Of a stretch of 64,000 bases of DNA, positions 44,871 to 53,920 are shown one piece after another. Source of the stretch: G963665975 sp963665975 (lineage in GTDB: Bacteria > Bacteroidota > Rhodothermia > Rhodothermales > Bin80); the NCBI GenBank assembly GCA_963665975.1, contig OY762508.1:310001-374000 (forward strand), in the 5' to 3' direction. How positions within the stretch are numbered: position 1 is the stretch's first letter; each line of letters opens with the position of its first letter. The notes beneath the pieces are model-generated. The model had not been told where the DNA came from. It did no database searches and saw only the letters and a list, made by a program, of their open reading frames with translations. The position numbers were made by a program, and so were the translations under genes.

Positions 44871-47800
44871 TCAGTACCAGCGGTATGTCACCGACAGCTT
44901 GATGCGTCGGCCCTTGGCGCTGTGCGTGAAGCCGTCGAAGGATTGTTCCCACTTGACGTAGGGGGGCTCGAGATCCATCAGATTCAGCAGGGAGAGCGAA
45001 ATGCCAATTCCCCTTGAGGGCCGCCAGAGCGTGGTGGCGTCCAAGGTCGCGAAGGCATCGATATCCTCGTACTGGCTACCTTGCTCGTCATGGTCGGTGT
45101 AAGAGGAGATGTAATTCAGATAACCGACCACACTATAGTCAGACCAGCGGTAGCTTCCGAACAGCCGTCCCTTCAGGCGTGGCAGAGGTGGAGCGATCGG
45201 GTTGTACTTGTTCAGGCGCCCGACCCCTTCCGAATCAGGCGCGATGACGACACCCCCGACAGTCACCGCCTCGATCGAATACTTATTTGTGTAAGTCGCC
45301 TCCACCCCGGCGTTCAGGATGCCTTCTCCGATCTGGGAGCGGGCGGTCAGCCGCAGATCGAAACCGGAGGTCTTCACTCCTGGCCAGTTGATGAGGTCAA
45401 CGTGAATACGCTCGATGCCGGTGACGTCGCAAGTGCCGGTTCCACGCCCGTCCGAACAGGTGACGTACTGCTTGATGGCGTCTCTGTCGCTGCCACCTTG
45501 ATGATAAAGCCGGGTAATCGCGTTGTAGGGCACGACCGCGATCACGTTTTCGAAGTCATAGCTCCAGTAGTCGGCCGTCAACTGAACCGGGACGAAACCG
45601 GATTCGTCTGTCAGTGTCAGGACGAGGCCGGCGTTGTAGGTGAGAGCCTGCTCGGATTGGAGATCCCTGCTCCCATAGGTGTCGACCGCCTTATAGATGC
45701 CCGCCTCGTTCACGTATGCGAGCGCAGTCGTCCGGTCCTCATTCAGGTCATCGACTGACGGCGTGCGGAAAGTCGTCTGCAGCGAGCCGCGCAGCGCGAT
45801 ACCGTCGGTGAGGTCGTAGCGCACCGCGGCCTTCGGATTGAAGCTGCTGGCGACATCGTAAAACTCGTAGTTGGCGGCCAACTGGACGTGCAGGCGCTCA
45901 TCCAAGAGGTGCAGCGGAAGTTCGCCGAAGAACCGGTGCAGCGTCTGGGTACCGGAGTAGGGATAGAACCCGGTCGTGAAGGTGAACGCGCCGGCCTTTT
46001 CGAGACAGACTTGGCTGCCGAGCACGGAGCACGGGTTCAGATTCAGGTTGCCGGCATCGTTCGGGTTGGCCGATACGTCAAACCGGCGAAATTGGTAGCC
46101 CAGCGCATAGTTATAGTTTGCTTCCATGCCGGGATTCCCCGTCAGGGTGACATCGGCGACCAGCATGTTGGCCGTGCTCACCAGATCGACTTCCTCGTTG
46201 ATCCAGGTGAGCAGCTCGGGATCGTTTGCCAGCCCCGCGGAGAAGTCGGGGTTAGCCTCGTTGACGAATCGTGCCCCCGGTTGCTGAGAATACTGGAGGG
46301 CATTGCTGAAGGGGTTGTAGAACTTGCAGTTGCCCTGGCCCGGGGCGTTCCCACCAGTGGGCCCCAGCGCCATGCCCGAAGGCGAGCTGGGATCTGCGAC
46401 CACATCCACCCCGCAATCGGCTCCGCCAAAGCCGCGGAAGGCGAGAAACTTCCGGGAGGCGTATTCGGCAGGCTGGTTCATGTTGCCTGAAGAACGAGAG
46501 TAGCTGAGAGCCAGGTTCAGCCGGTTGTTGTGCCCCTTGAGGAGATTGACGCCTCCCTCCCAGGAGGCAGCCAACCGCTGGGTCCGGGAATTCCGGTGCA
46601 GCGTCCGGCTAGGGCCGGAGTGCCCGACGAGCCGCCCGAAAAAGTACCAGTCGTTTTCCAGGCATTGGGGGCTGGACATGATCCCCGCGCTGGTGCCGTA
46701 CTGCTGACAGAAGGCTTGGCGCCCCGGGTTTTCCGATGGCACGATCTGAATCCCGTCATAGGGCTTGATGGGCGGGAAGGACGGGGTGGTCACCCACTCA
46801 GGAGTGTTCGCCTCCGCAAACAGGCCTTCGATGTGAAAGCTCGAGTTGTCGCCCAACTCCCCGTTGATTTCGGCGAAGGCCCGGAAATGGGTGGAGCGCT
46901 CGAGCAGGTTGTCCCACGGCTGATAGCGGAACCGGCAAGTGAAACTCTCGAGGTGGCCGCCAAAGTCGAGGCAGCGCGGATCGAGGAAGATGTCATCGTC
47001 AGAAAAGTGCGCGTCCGACAACTTGGAAATGAATTCCCCGGAACTCTCGCTACCGGTCAGGGATGGCGTGAGAAACGCCCCCGGGTTGCCGGTCCAGGAC
47101 CAAGCGCCGGCCCCAGGCTCGAACGGGTGCAGCGACCAGTCCCGCTCTTCCGGGGTCAGCTGCTGCCGGATCAAATATTCGGCGGATATGACGGCGTTCG
47201 TATTACTCCCCAGCCGCCGGCCCCAGATGCCGCCCACGTTGGTGTCGCCGGCCCCCGCGAAGTATTCGTGGGAGGCTGTGAACTCTAGGCCCTCGAAGTA
47301 CCCTCGCGTGAGGAAGTTGGCGACCCCGGCGACGGCGTCCGAGCCGTAGATTGCGGAGGCGCCCTCCTTCAGGACCTCGATGCGGTCAATGGCGATCATC
47401 GGAAACGCGTTGATGTCAACATAGCGCCCACCGATCAGGCGCGCGGGGAGATAGACCTGCCGGCGACCGTTGAGCAGCACCAGCGTCCGAGACGCCCCCA
47501 GGCCACGCAGGTTGACGTTGGCCACGGTTTCTGGCACGGCGGCGACTTCGTTCGCGTTGTACCAGCTCTGCCGTTCTCCGACCACCCCGTGGCTCAGGCT
47601 CAGCGCCTTGAAGAACTCGGTCACGAGCGGGGACCCCTGTTCCTCCAACGTATGGCGGGCCGCCACGGCGACCGAATAGGGCAACCTAGTGGAGGCCTGC
47701 GCGACGCTGGAGCCGGTCACGACCACTTCGTCGATCTCGAGGGCGGTGAAGCTCAGCCAGAAGTCGGCGGTGGCAACCTGTCCATCGGTGACGGTGACAT

Positions 47801-48089
47801 CATCGGTCGCCGTCAGATAGCCAACGTTGTGGACGGAAAGTTCGTGGACGCCCGCCGGCACATTCTCGATCCGGTACCGTCCCTCGTCGTCGGTGACCCC
47901 CCCGATGCTCAGGGCCTCGATGAAGACCTGGGCACCCACAAGCGGGTAGCCGTCCGCGATGTCGCTTACGGTGCCCTCGATGACACCTGTGGATTGGCCC
48001 AAGACCGGGGCCACAGGAAGAGCACCGAGCAGCGCCAGCATAACCAGCATAACCAGTGCGTGGGAATATCTCGAAAGCCATTCATCCAT
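44871..48089 (-). CDS. TonB-dependent outer-membrane receptor
   Basis: This 1072-residue protein has a signal peptide ending near residue 32 (..APVLGQS). A carboxypeptidase-regulatory-like beta-sandwich (about 34-120: GVIEGTVSDIADGYPLVGAQV, GRYRIENVPAG) is followed by a plug domain (EVVVTGS; NLRGLGASRTLVLLNGRR; IDRIEVLKEGASAIYGSDAVAGV). The rest is a barrel ending in an aromatic residue (SVTYRWY). Such receptors import siderophores, vitamins or glycans using TonB energy. There is no SusD partner, so the substrate is unknown. It is flanked on both sides by insertion-sequence remnants and has its own Bacteroidota-type promoter box and a hairpin terminator, so it may have arrived as a unit. Confidence 0.94.
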   Translation of the reverse strand: MDEWLSRYSHALVMLVMLALLGALPVAPVLGQSTGVIEGTVSDIADGYPLVGAQVFIEALSIGGVTDDEGRYRIENVPAGVHELSVHNVGYLTATDDVTVTDGQVATADFWLSFTALEIDEVVVTGSSVAQASTRLPYSVAVAARHTLEEQGSPLVTEFFKALSLSHGVVGERQSWYNANEVAAVPETVANVNLRGLGASRTLVLLNGRRQVYLPARLIGGRYVDINAFPMIAIDRIEVLKEGASAIYGSDAVAGVANFLTRGYFEGLEFTASHEYFAGAGDTNVGGIWGRRLGSNTNAVISAEYLIRQQLTPEERDWSLHPFEPGAGAWSWTGNPGAFLTPSLTGSESSGEFISKLSDAHFSDDDIFLDPRCLDFGGHLESFTCRFRYQPWDNLLERSTHFRAFAEINGELGDNSSFHIEGLFAEANTPEWVTTPSFPPIKPYDGIQIVPSENPGRQAFCQQYGTSAGIMSSPQCLENDWYFFGRLVGHSGPSRTLHRNSRTQRLAASWEGGVNLLKGHNNRLNLALSYSRSSGNMNQPAEYASRKFLAFRGFGGADCGVDVVADPSSPSGMALGPTGGNAPGQGNCKFYNPFSNALQYSQQPGARFVNEANPDFSAGLANDPELLTWINEEVDLVSTANMLVADVTLTGNPGMEANYNYALGYQFRRFDVSANPNDAGNLNLNPCSVLGSQVCLEKAGAFTFTTGFYPYSGTQTLHRFFGELPLHLLDERLHVQLAANYEFYDVASSFNPKAAVRYDLTDGIALRGSLQTTFRTPSVDDLNEDRTTALAYVNEAGIYKAVDTYGSRDLQSEQALTYNAGLVLTLTDESGFVPVQLTADYWSYDFENVIAVVPYNAITRLYHQGGSDRDAIKQYVTCSDGRGTGTCDVTGIERIHVDLINWPGVKTSGFDLRLTARSQIGEGILNAGVEATYTNKYSIEAVTVGGVVIAPDSEGVGRLNKYNPIAPPLPRLKGRLFGSYRWSDYSVVGYLNYISSYTDHDEQGSQYEDIDAFATLDATTLWRPSRGIGISLSLLNLMDLEPPYVKWEQSFDGFTHSAKGRRIKLSVTYRWY

Positions 48090-48132
48090 CTGGCCACCCT
48101 CCCTTTATCCTAATTGAGTTACTGGAATGGTC

Positions 48133-48140
48133 CAAATATA
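48133..48140 (-). promoter_or_regulatory. Bacteroidota-type -7 promoter box of the receptor gene
   Basis: TATATTTG on the minus strand is an exact match to the TAnnTTTG -7 element, in an A/T-rich stretch about 44 bases upstream of the receptor start codon. The expected transcript start is near 48128. The upstream -33 TTG is not clearly placed. Confidence 0.6.
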
Positions 48141-48353
48141 ACATAATAACACCCAATAACATAAAAAAAAACGCCCAGCAGCACGATTATGTCCCGATAT
48201 TGATCGCGGTAGGGATTGCCCCGGGCCCCCGCGCGGATCCGTACGTGCGCGCTAACCCAAACGGATCCTCCCTTAGATTTCATAGTAGGGCTGCCTCGGT
48301 TGAGTGAGCTAGCTTAGCTTGTTACCACCATTACCTCAAACCGGAATAGTCCC

Positions 48354-48738
48354 ATGCAAACACCCCCTCCACCCTCTACTTTCACATCACCGCTGTTTAT
48401 CGGCATGGATGTGCACAACGCGACCATAGCGGTCTGTGTGTACAACGACAAAACAGGCGGGATCATCGACGAAAGGCAATTGCCAAACGATTTGCCAATG
48501 ATCCGCAAGTATATGGATCGTGTGCGGAAGCGGCACGGCGAACCGCAATGTTGCTATGAAGCATCGTCGTGCGAATTTGTGCTGTATCGCGCCTCACGCG
48601 CGATGGGATGCGCAGTGTGCGGTGATTGCGCCGTCGTCCCATCCGAGGCGGTCTGGTGACCGGGTCAAGACAGATCGCCGGGACGCCAGGAAGCTGGCCG
48701 CGCTTTATGCTGCGGGGTTATTGACCCATAAGCGCTAA
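48354..48738 (+). pseudogene. IS110-type transposase fragment
   Basis: This is the N-terminal part of a DEDD transposase. A frame from ATG 48354 has the GMDVHNATIAVCVY start motif and the CYEASSC segment. A frameshift at about 48610-48625 moves the continuation (CAVIAPSSHPRRSGD, KTDRRDARKLAALYAAGLLT) into the next frame. The sequence then stops where the IS4-type element begins at 48725. I found no continuation on the far side of that element, so the 3' half is missing or diverged. Confidence 0.85.
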
Positions 48739-50205
48739 CTTGATTGTGAAAGAGAATTGCTATATGTTCCCGTAGACGTGGGGCGGCTTTAAGCGAAGAC
48801 AGCAATTCCCGTGCCGGTGCATTCCGCACCGACAGCCGGCCGCTTTGCTCGTCATGCGGAATGGCGTCTCACGTTTCCCGTTCGCAAAGGCAAGCGATGT
48901 GGCTTACACATGAAGGGAACCGTTACAGCGGCGCCGACCAGCGAGGAATGGAGAGTATTGACTTCGTTTCTTCCCGAGAACTGGCAGGAGATGGCCGTGC
49001 ACACCGGTGCCTTGCGCGGGCTGCGCAAGGACAAGTCTCCGGAGAATCTTCTCCGGACACTGCTCATCCACCTGGGATGTGGGCACTCACTACGGGAGAC
49101 CGTCGTGCGGGCGCGCCAAGCGCACCTGGCCGACCTATCGGACGTTGCATTGCTCAAGCGGCTTAGGAAGTCTCGGGACTGGCTCTATGCCATGTGTTTG
49201 GCACTGTTTCAGGAACACGGTGTTGCCGTGTCGTCGGATCCAGGGCACCAGGTGCGGGCGTTTGACGCGACCGTGGTAAGCGAGCCGGGACGAACCGGAT
49301 CAATGTGGCGGTTGCATTACAGTGTGAACCTGCCTTCCCTGGGCTGCGATTTCTTCAAACTCACCTCCACGAAGGGACCGGGGGCGGCAGAGTCTCTCAA
49401 GCAATTCCCGGTTCGAGCGGGTGATTACATCTTGGCGGAACGGGGCTATGCAACCGCCTACGGCATTCAGCATGTGGCGCGAGCCGGCGGTTACCTGACG
49501 GTTCGTGTAAATACAGGCACGCTACGCTTTGTGACGGAATCGGACAAGCCTTTCGACCTCTTGGCAGCGGTGGAATCCGTGGAGCGCATCGGTGCTGTTG
49601 GCGTCTGGACCGCCAAAGTGCGAGCGGACCCTCCGGTATCGGGCCGTCTTTGTGTGCTCAAGAAAACAGAGGAAGCGACCCGGAAGGCCTGCGACGCCAT
49701 ATACAAGACCGCGCAGAGGAAAGGAAAGACGCCCTTGGAGGAAACGATGCGCTTTGCGCGCTACGTCATCTTGTTTACGACTTTCCCGCAAGACAGATTT
49801 CCTGCTACGGACGTGCTTCAATGGTACCGCCTGCGCTGGCAAGTTGAACTCGTATTCAAGCGTTTCAAGTCACTGGCCCAGCTGGGCCACCTGCCTAAAT
49901 TCGACGATGAGAGCGCTAAGGCCTGGTTATACGGCAAGCTCCTAGTAGCGCTGCTCACCGAAAAGATCGTCCGTCACGCACGGACTCTTTCCCCCTGGGG
50001 CTACCCCATTGCAGCGCAGTCCCTGGAAGGAATTCAAATTCGCCTTGAATCAGGTGCTACGAGCGGTTGAACCGCCCTGCGGGCTGGCCCGGATGATCCA
50101 AGAGTGGCGGACTGTCTCCAATGGATTGGCCGAGCCTCCCCGTGCGAGAACAGCTCAGCTAGAACAGTACTTTGTCAGTGATCCAACACGTTAGCGCTTA
50201 TGGGA
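48725..50205 (+). mobile_element. IS4-type insertion sequence with perfect 15-bp terminal inverted repeats
   Basis: CCCATAAGCGCTAAC at 48725-48739 is the exact inverse of GTTAGCGCTTATGGG at 50191-50205, and weaker complementarity continues inward. The 1.48-kb element encloses one transposase gene and lies inside the IS110-type fragment, so it inserted later. I see no direct target repeat at its two ends. Confidence 0.85.
48811..50194 (+). pseudogene. IS4-family transposase with frameshifted C terminus
   Basis: The main frame (48811-50070, 419 residues from a GTG; an internal ATG at 48910 is the more likely start) has the DDE layout of IS4 transposases. Asp is in RAFDATVV (about 152), and the YREK motif is in YRLRWQVELVFKRFK (Glu about 346). 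The second acidic position, usually Asp in DRGY or DRAY, is Glu here (LAERGYA, about 210). Near 50020 the frame shifts: the family's usual C-terminal sequence continues in another frame (SPWKEFKFALNQVL.. to TAQLEQYF, ending at about 50194), while the main frame ends in ten unrelated residues. The protein is therefore probably inactive or altered at its C terminus. Confidence 0.8.
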
Positions 50206-50738
50206 ATTTCGCCCCCAGGCGCTCACAGTTCCACACGTGAACCTCTCAGCTCATGCGGCTACTCCTTGGCAACCGCTCTTTTGGACGAAGTCGCCAATGG
50301 GCAAACAGATCAGGCTTGCACAGCCGAACGCTCCGCAGCCACGCAGCCGCGCGCCGTCGATGGCCTCGAAACCGCTTGTTCTTGCGCATCGCCCACAGGA
50401 CGATCGGACCTGTCCACACATCGATCGCTCCCTGCCACGGCCATTTCGTCCATATCCCATCGATTCCATTCCCGCCAAACCAGATCTTGCCCAAAAGCCC
50501 GTGTTTTCTGGCAACCACTAATTCGGATGAAGACACTCGGCATCGCCTACGGCCTGCACCGGAGGCTGTGCAGGAATTCCCGGGTTGCAGTAGTGCTCCA
50601 GTTTCAGAATCTGACGCCAACAGGCGCGACTGCGGGAGGAAGGATACTCATATAAACCAATAGTGAGACCTTTCCTTAGCAACATATGATACCATTTTTC
50701 AAAATACAAGCTGAGTCAATGTAGAAACCCTGAATCGC
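50206..50738. other. Gene-free stretch between the IS4-type element and dedA
   Basis: These 533 bases hold several overlapping short open frames on both strands, none of which I can match to a protein family. They may be the decayed remainder of the region into which the insertion sequences entered. No terminal repeat or RNA gene was recognised. Confidence 0.5.
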
Positions 50739-51371
50739 TTAGAGTTTCCGCTCTCCTTTTCCCCAACCAAACTTCCGGTACGCCCGCCAGGCTTGTACTG
50801 CCAGTACGAACAGGATCAGTCCAAACACTACGCGTCCGTACTGCTGCATATAGTCCGCCACGGTTTCCCAATTGCCGCCTACGTAATACCCGAGAAGGGT
50901 GATCAGGAATGTCCACGCCAGCGCACTCGCCAGCGCATAGCACGCTGTGGGGCCCTTGGCCATGCCGGCCATGCCCACTGCCAGCGAAATCACAGACCGT
51001 GCGCCGCTAAGAAACCGGTTGGCCGCAATCACCACGTATCCCCATCGGAGAAGCCAGGTCTGCGCCTTTGCGATATGCTGTTTGGGCAGCCAGCCCGGGC
51101 GGCCGGATACGAGCCTGGAATTCCCGATGCGTTCGCCGAGCACAACCATGGTCATGAAACCCGCCAGACCCCCGATGGTGCTCAACAGCACTACCAGGAC
51201 AAAATCAAGCGTTCCCACCCCCGCCAGATATCCTCCAATTACGACGACCAGATCGCCCGGTATCGGGGGCACTACGTTCTCTACATAGGTGACGACCAGA
51301 ATGACGAGATAGGCCCACATCGGCGGGATGTCGATGATGCGCGCAAACAATTCTGTGAAGAACTGCTCCAT
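50739..51371 (-). CDS. DedA-family membrane protein
   Basis: This 210-residue membrane protein starts at ATG 51371 (MEQFFTELFARI) and has the family core: YLVILVVTYVENVVPPIPGD, the GxxG..VLGERIG region, and NRFLSGARSVISLAVGMAGM. Family members act in lipid-carrier or phospholipid flipping and envelope homeostasis; which lipid is not predictable here. It is last in the queA-ispD-ispF-dedA run, starting 4 bases after the ispF stop codon. A link to recycling of the polyprenyl carrier made from the ispD/ispF pathway is an attractive inference. Confidence 0.9.
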   Translation of the reverse strand: MEQFFTELFARIIDIPPMWAYLVILVVTYVENVVPPIPGDLVVVIGGYLAGVGTLDFVLVVLLSTIGGLAGFMTMVVLGERIGNSRLVSGRPGWLPKQHIAKAQTWLLRWGYVVIAANRFLSGARSVISLAVGMAGMAKGPTACYALASALAWTFLITLLGYYVGGNWETVADYMQQYGRVVFGLILFVLAVQAWRAYRKFGWGKGERKL

Positions 51372-51375
51372 ACGA

Positions 51376-51864
51376 TCAGCACGGTACAATCAGACACACG
51401 GCCCAGGCGGCAACTCCTTCTTCGCGTCCAACAAATCCCAGACTCTCTGTCGTCGTTGCCTTTACCGATACCTGTCCCACTCCCAACAAAAGCGTTTCCG
51501 CCACTGCTTTGCGCATGGCCTCAATGTACGGACGCAACTTTGGACGCTCCAGCGCTACCGTACAATCGACATTGCCGACGCGATAGCCTGTCTCGCGCAC
51601 CAGTGCAACCGCATGTGCCAGCAGATCCCGGCTGTCCGCGCCTTTCCATCGCTCGTCGGTGTCAGGAAAATGGTGGCCAATATCCCCCAGTGCCGCCGCT
51701 CCCAATAACGCATCCGTGATGGCGTGCAATAGCACATCGGCATCCGAGTGGCCGACAAGGCCTTGTGGATGCGGCACTTCCACGCCACCCAGCATCAACG
51801 GGCGACCCGGCGCCAGTCGGTGTACGTCGTGGCCAACTCCGATACGAAACGCATTGTATTGCAT
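51376..51864 (-). CDS. ispF: 2-C-methyl-D-erythritol 2,4-cyclodiphosphate synthase
   Basis: This 162-residue enzyme of the MEP isoprenoid pathway starts at ATG 51864 (MQYNAFRIGVGHDVHRL). Metal and substrate motifs GVGHDVHRL, GHSDADVLLHAITDALLGAAALGDIGHHFPDTD and the C-terminal KATTTESLGFVGREEG are intact. It lies 8 bases after ispD, its pathway partner. Confidence 0.96.
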   Translation of the reverse strand: MQYNAFRIGVGHDVHRLAPGRPLMLGGVEVPHPQGLVGHSDADVLLHAITDALLGAAALGDIGHHFPDTDERWKGADSRDLLAHAVALVRETGYRVGNVDCTVALERPKLRPYIEAMRKAVAETLLLGVGQVSVKATTTESLGFVGREEGVAAWAVCLIVPC

Positions 51865-51872
51865 GGGAGTCG

Positions 51873-52586
51873 TCAATTTCCCTCTCGTAATTCCCGGTGT
51901 GCCCACAGCAGTTGGGCAAATTCCCAATCTTCCGGAGTGGTGATCTTGAGGTTGCGCCAGCTTCCTGCAATTATTTCTACGGACTGACCCACTTGCATCA
52001 CGATCTCTACGTCATCGGTGGCGGCCAGGCGCCGCTCCTCGGCCAATCGGTGCGCGCGTTCGAACCAGTCTCGTCGGAATCCCTGCGGAGTCTGCATACG
52101 GTAGAGTCCCTTCCTGGATACGGATTCGCCAAATCTTCCATCTTCTCCATACCGCATGGTATCCGTCACGGCGATGCCAAGTGCAGCGGCGCCGCTGCGG
52201 CGCACTCCCTGCACCACCGCCCCGATATCACGGGCATCCACAAAGGGACGCACCGCATCGTGGACGAGTAGTATGCCCGCCTCCGGCGGCGTCGCCGCCA
52301 GCGCCGCCCGAACAGATTCGCACCGGCTTTGTCCACCGGCCACCACTGCGGTGAGCTTGGTCAGTCCGACCCTGCGCAACTCCACGAGCAGCGCTTTCCT
52401 GGCCTCTTCGGGCACGGCCACTACCAAGTGGGCCACATCGGGATGTCGATCAAACACGCGCAGCGTGTGCACCAGGACAGGCTCATCGCCTAGGCGCCTG
52501 AATTGCTTGCGCGGCCCCCCAAGCCGAATTCCTCTACCACCAGCGGGGATCAGTACGGCAACCGGTCCTTCAATCATATCGGTCAT
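51873..52586 (-). CDS. ispD: 2-C-methyl-D-erythritol 4-phosphate cytidylyltransferase
   Basis: This 237-residue nucleotidyltransferase of the MEP pathway starts at ATG 52586 (52577 is an alternative). Motifs seen: LIPAGGRGIRLGGPRKQF, VHDAVRPFV, AVTDTMR and TPQGFRRD. It lies between queA (33-base gap) and ispF (8-base gap). Confidence 0.95.
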   Translation of the reverse strand: MTDMIEGPVAVLIPAGGRGIRLGGPRKQFRRLGDEPVLVHTLRVFDRHPDVAHLVVAVPEEARKALLVELRRVGLTKLTAVVAGGQSRCESVRAALAATPPEAGILLVHDAVRPFVDARDIGAVVQGVRRSGAAALGIAVTDTMRYGEDGRFGESVSRKGLYRMQTPQGFRRDWFERAHRLAEERRLAATDDVEIVMQVGQSVEIIAGSWRNLKITTPEDWEFAQLLWAHRELREGN

Positions 52587-52619
52587 GCGATCGGTGCAAC
52601 GTTGCCGCACCACTGTCTG

Positions 52620-53666
52620 CTACAGGATTAACATTGCGTCTCCGAATGAGAACAAACGGTACTCCTCTTCAATGGCCACCCGGTAGGCTTCGAACAGAAA
52701 GTCAAACCCCGCAAAGGCAGCCACGAGCATAAGCAGCGTACTCTTGGGCATGTGGAAGTTTGTGATAAGCCGCTCAGTGATTACAAAATCGTATTTCGGG
52801 TAGATAAACTTGTCCGTCCACCCGGAATTGGCCTTAAGTTGTTGCGAGACAGACAGGCTCGTTTCTATCGCCCGAACCACCGTAGTTCCCACCGCCGTAA
52901 CATAATTAGTTTTCGCGTTCAGCGCCCGATTGACAACTTCCGCCGTAAACGGAGAAATCGTGTAGTTCTCCGAGTCCATGCGATGCTTGGTGAGATCCTC
53001 CACCCCTACCGGCCGAAACGTGCCAAGACCTACATGCAAGGTGACCGGAGTGATTTGCACGCCTTTCTGCTCCAGGAGCGCGAGTATCTCTGGCGTAAAG
53101 TGTAGTCCCGCCGTCGGCGCTGCTACGGCGCCCCGATGCTCGGCGAAGATTGTCTGGTAGCGTTCGCGATCGTCGTCCTCGACATTGCGCTTGATATACG
53201 GGGGTAGTGGGGTGATCCCGATTTCGTCAATCTTGTGATACAGCTCGCTGTTGGTGCCGTCAAAGGCAAAGCGGATCGTACGGCCACGCGAGGTAGTGTT
53301 GTCAATGACCTCCGCAATGAGCCCGTTCGGAAAGTACAACTTGTTGCCAATACGAATCTTGCGCGCCGGGTCCACAATAACGTCCCACAGGCGACTCTCC
53401 GGATTCAGCTCCCGAAGCAGAAATACTTCAATACGCGCGCCCGTCTTTTCCTTTTTCCCAAACAGCCGTGCCGGAAACACCTTGGTGTTGTTCACCACCA
53501 GCGCATCTCCAGGACTGAAGTAGTCCACAATGTCACTGAACATGCGGTGCTCGATGGTTCGCTCCTTGCGATTCAGCACCATCATGCGCGCAGCATGGCG
53601 CGGCTCTGCGGGATACTTTGCTACTAGCGACCTGGGGTATTCGTACGTAAAGTGGGACAGCTTCAT
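52620..53666 (-). CDS. queA: S-adenosylmethionine:tRNA ribosyltransferase-isomerase
   Basis: This 348-residue enzyme inserts the epoxycyclopentane moiety of queuosine into tRNA anticodons. The start is ATG 53666 (MKLSHFTYEYPRSLVAKYPAEPRHAARMM), and the 67 upstream codons in the open frame are unrelated. Conserved blocks seen: ALVVNNTKVFPARLFGKK, AAPTAGLHFTPEIL, HVGLGTFRPV, and NFHMPKSTLLMLVAAFAG near the C terminus. It is first in the run with ispD, ispF and dedA. Confidence 0.96.
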   Translation of the reverse strand: MKLSHFTYEYPRSLVAKYPAEPRHAARMMVLNRKERTIEHRMFSDIVDYFSPGDALVVNNTKVFPARLFGKKEKTGARIEVFLLRELNPESRLWDVIVDPARKIRIGNKLYFPNGLIAEVIDNTTSRGRTIRFAFDGTNSELYHKIDEIGITPLPPYIKRNVEDDDRERYQTIFAEHRGAVAAPTAGLHFTPEILALLEQKGVQITPVTLHVGLGTFRPVGVEDLTKHRMDSENYTISPFTAEVVNRALNAKTNYVTAVGTTVVRAIETSLSVSQQLKANSGWTDKFIYPKYDFVITERLITNFHMPKSTLLMLVAAFAGFDFLFEAYRVAIEEEYRLFSFGDAMLIL

Positions 53667-53920
53667 GCGCCGATTGGAAAGAGCACGACTAGAAGAAGGG
53701 ATTTTCGCCGTCTGCGAGGCCCTACGCCCAAACCGAAGTGGTTTATCCGCCAGCATACTTCTGACATGCGTGCTACCTGCCTGTTGCACGGATCTAGAGC
53801 GTACTATGACCAGGAACGGGTAAATATATAGGCACTTTGTCCCCGCTCCAAACAAAGCGTAGGCCACACATTTCCGGCACTTCCGGTTTTGACCCGTAAT
53901 TCATATACGGGCGGCTCGTC

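Noticed and set aside
44871..48089. SusC/SusD-type glycan-uptake locus
   Set aside because: The receptor has the SusC-like N-domain, but no SusD-like lipoprotein or glycan-degrading enzyme is next to it.
48710..50220. Target-site duplication flanking the IS4-type element
   Set aside because: Sequences just outside the two 15-bp repeats (ending ..GGTTATTGA and beginning AATTTCGC..) do not match.
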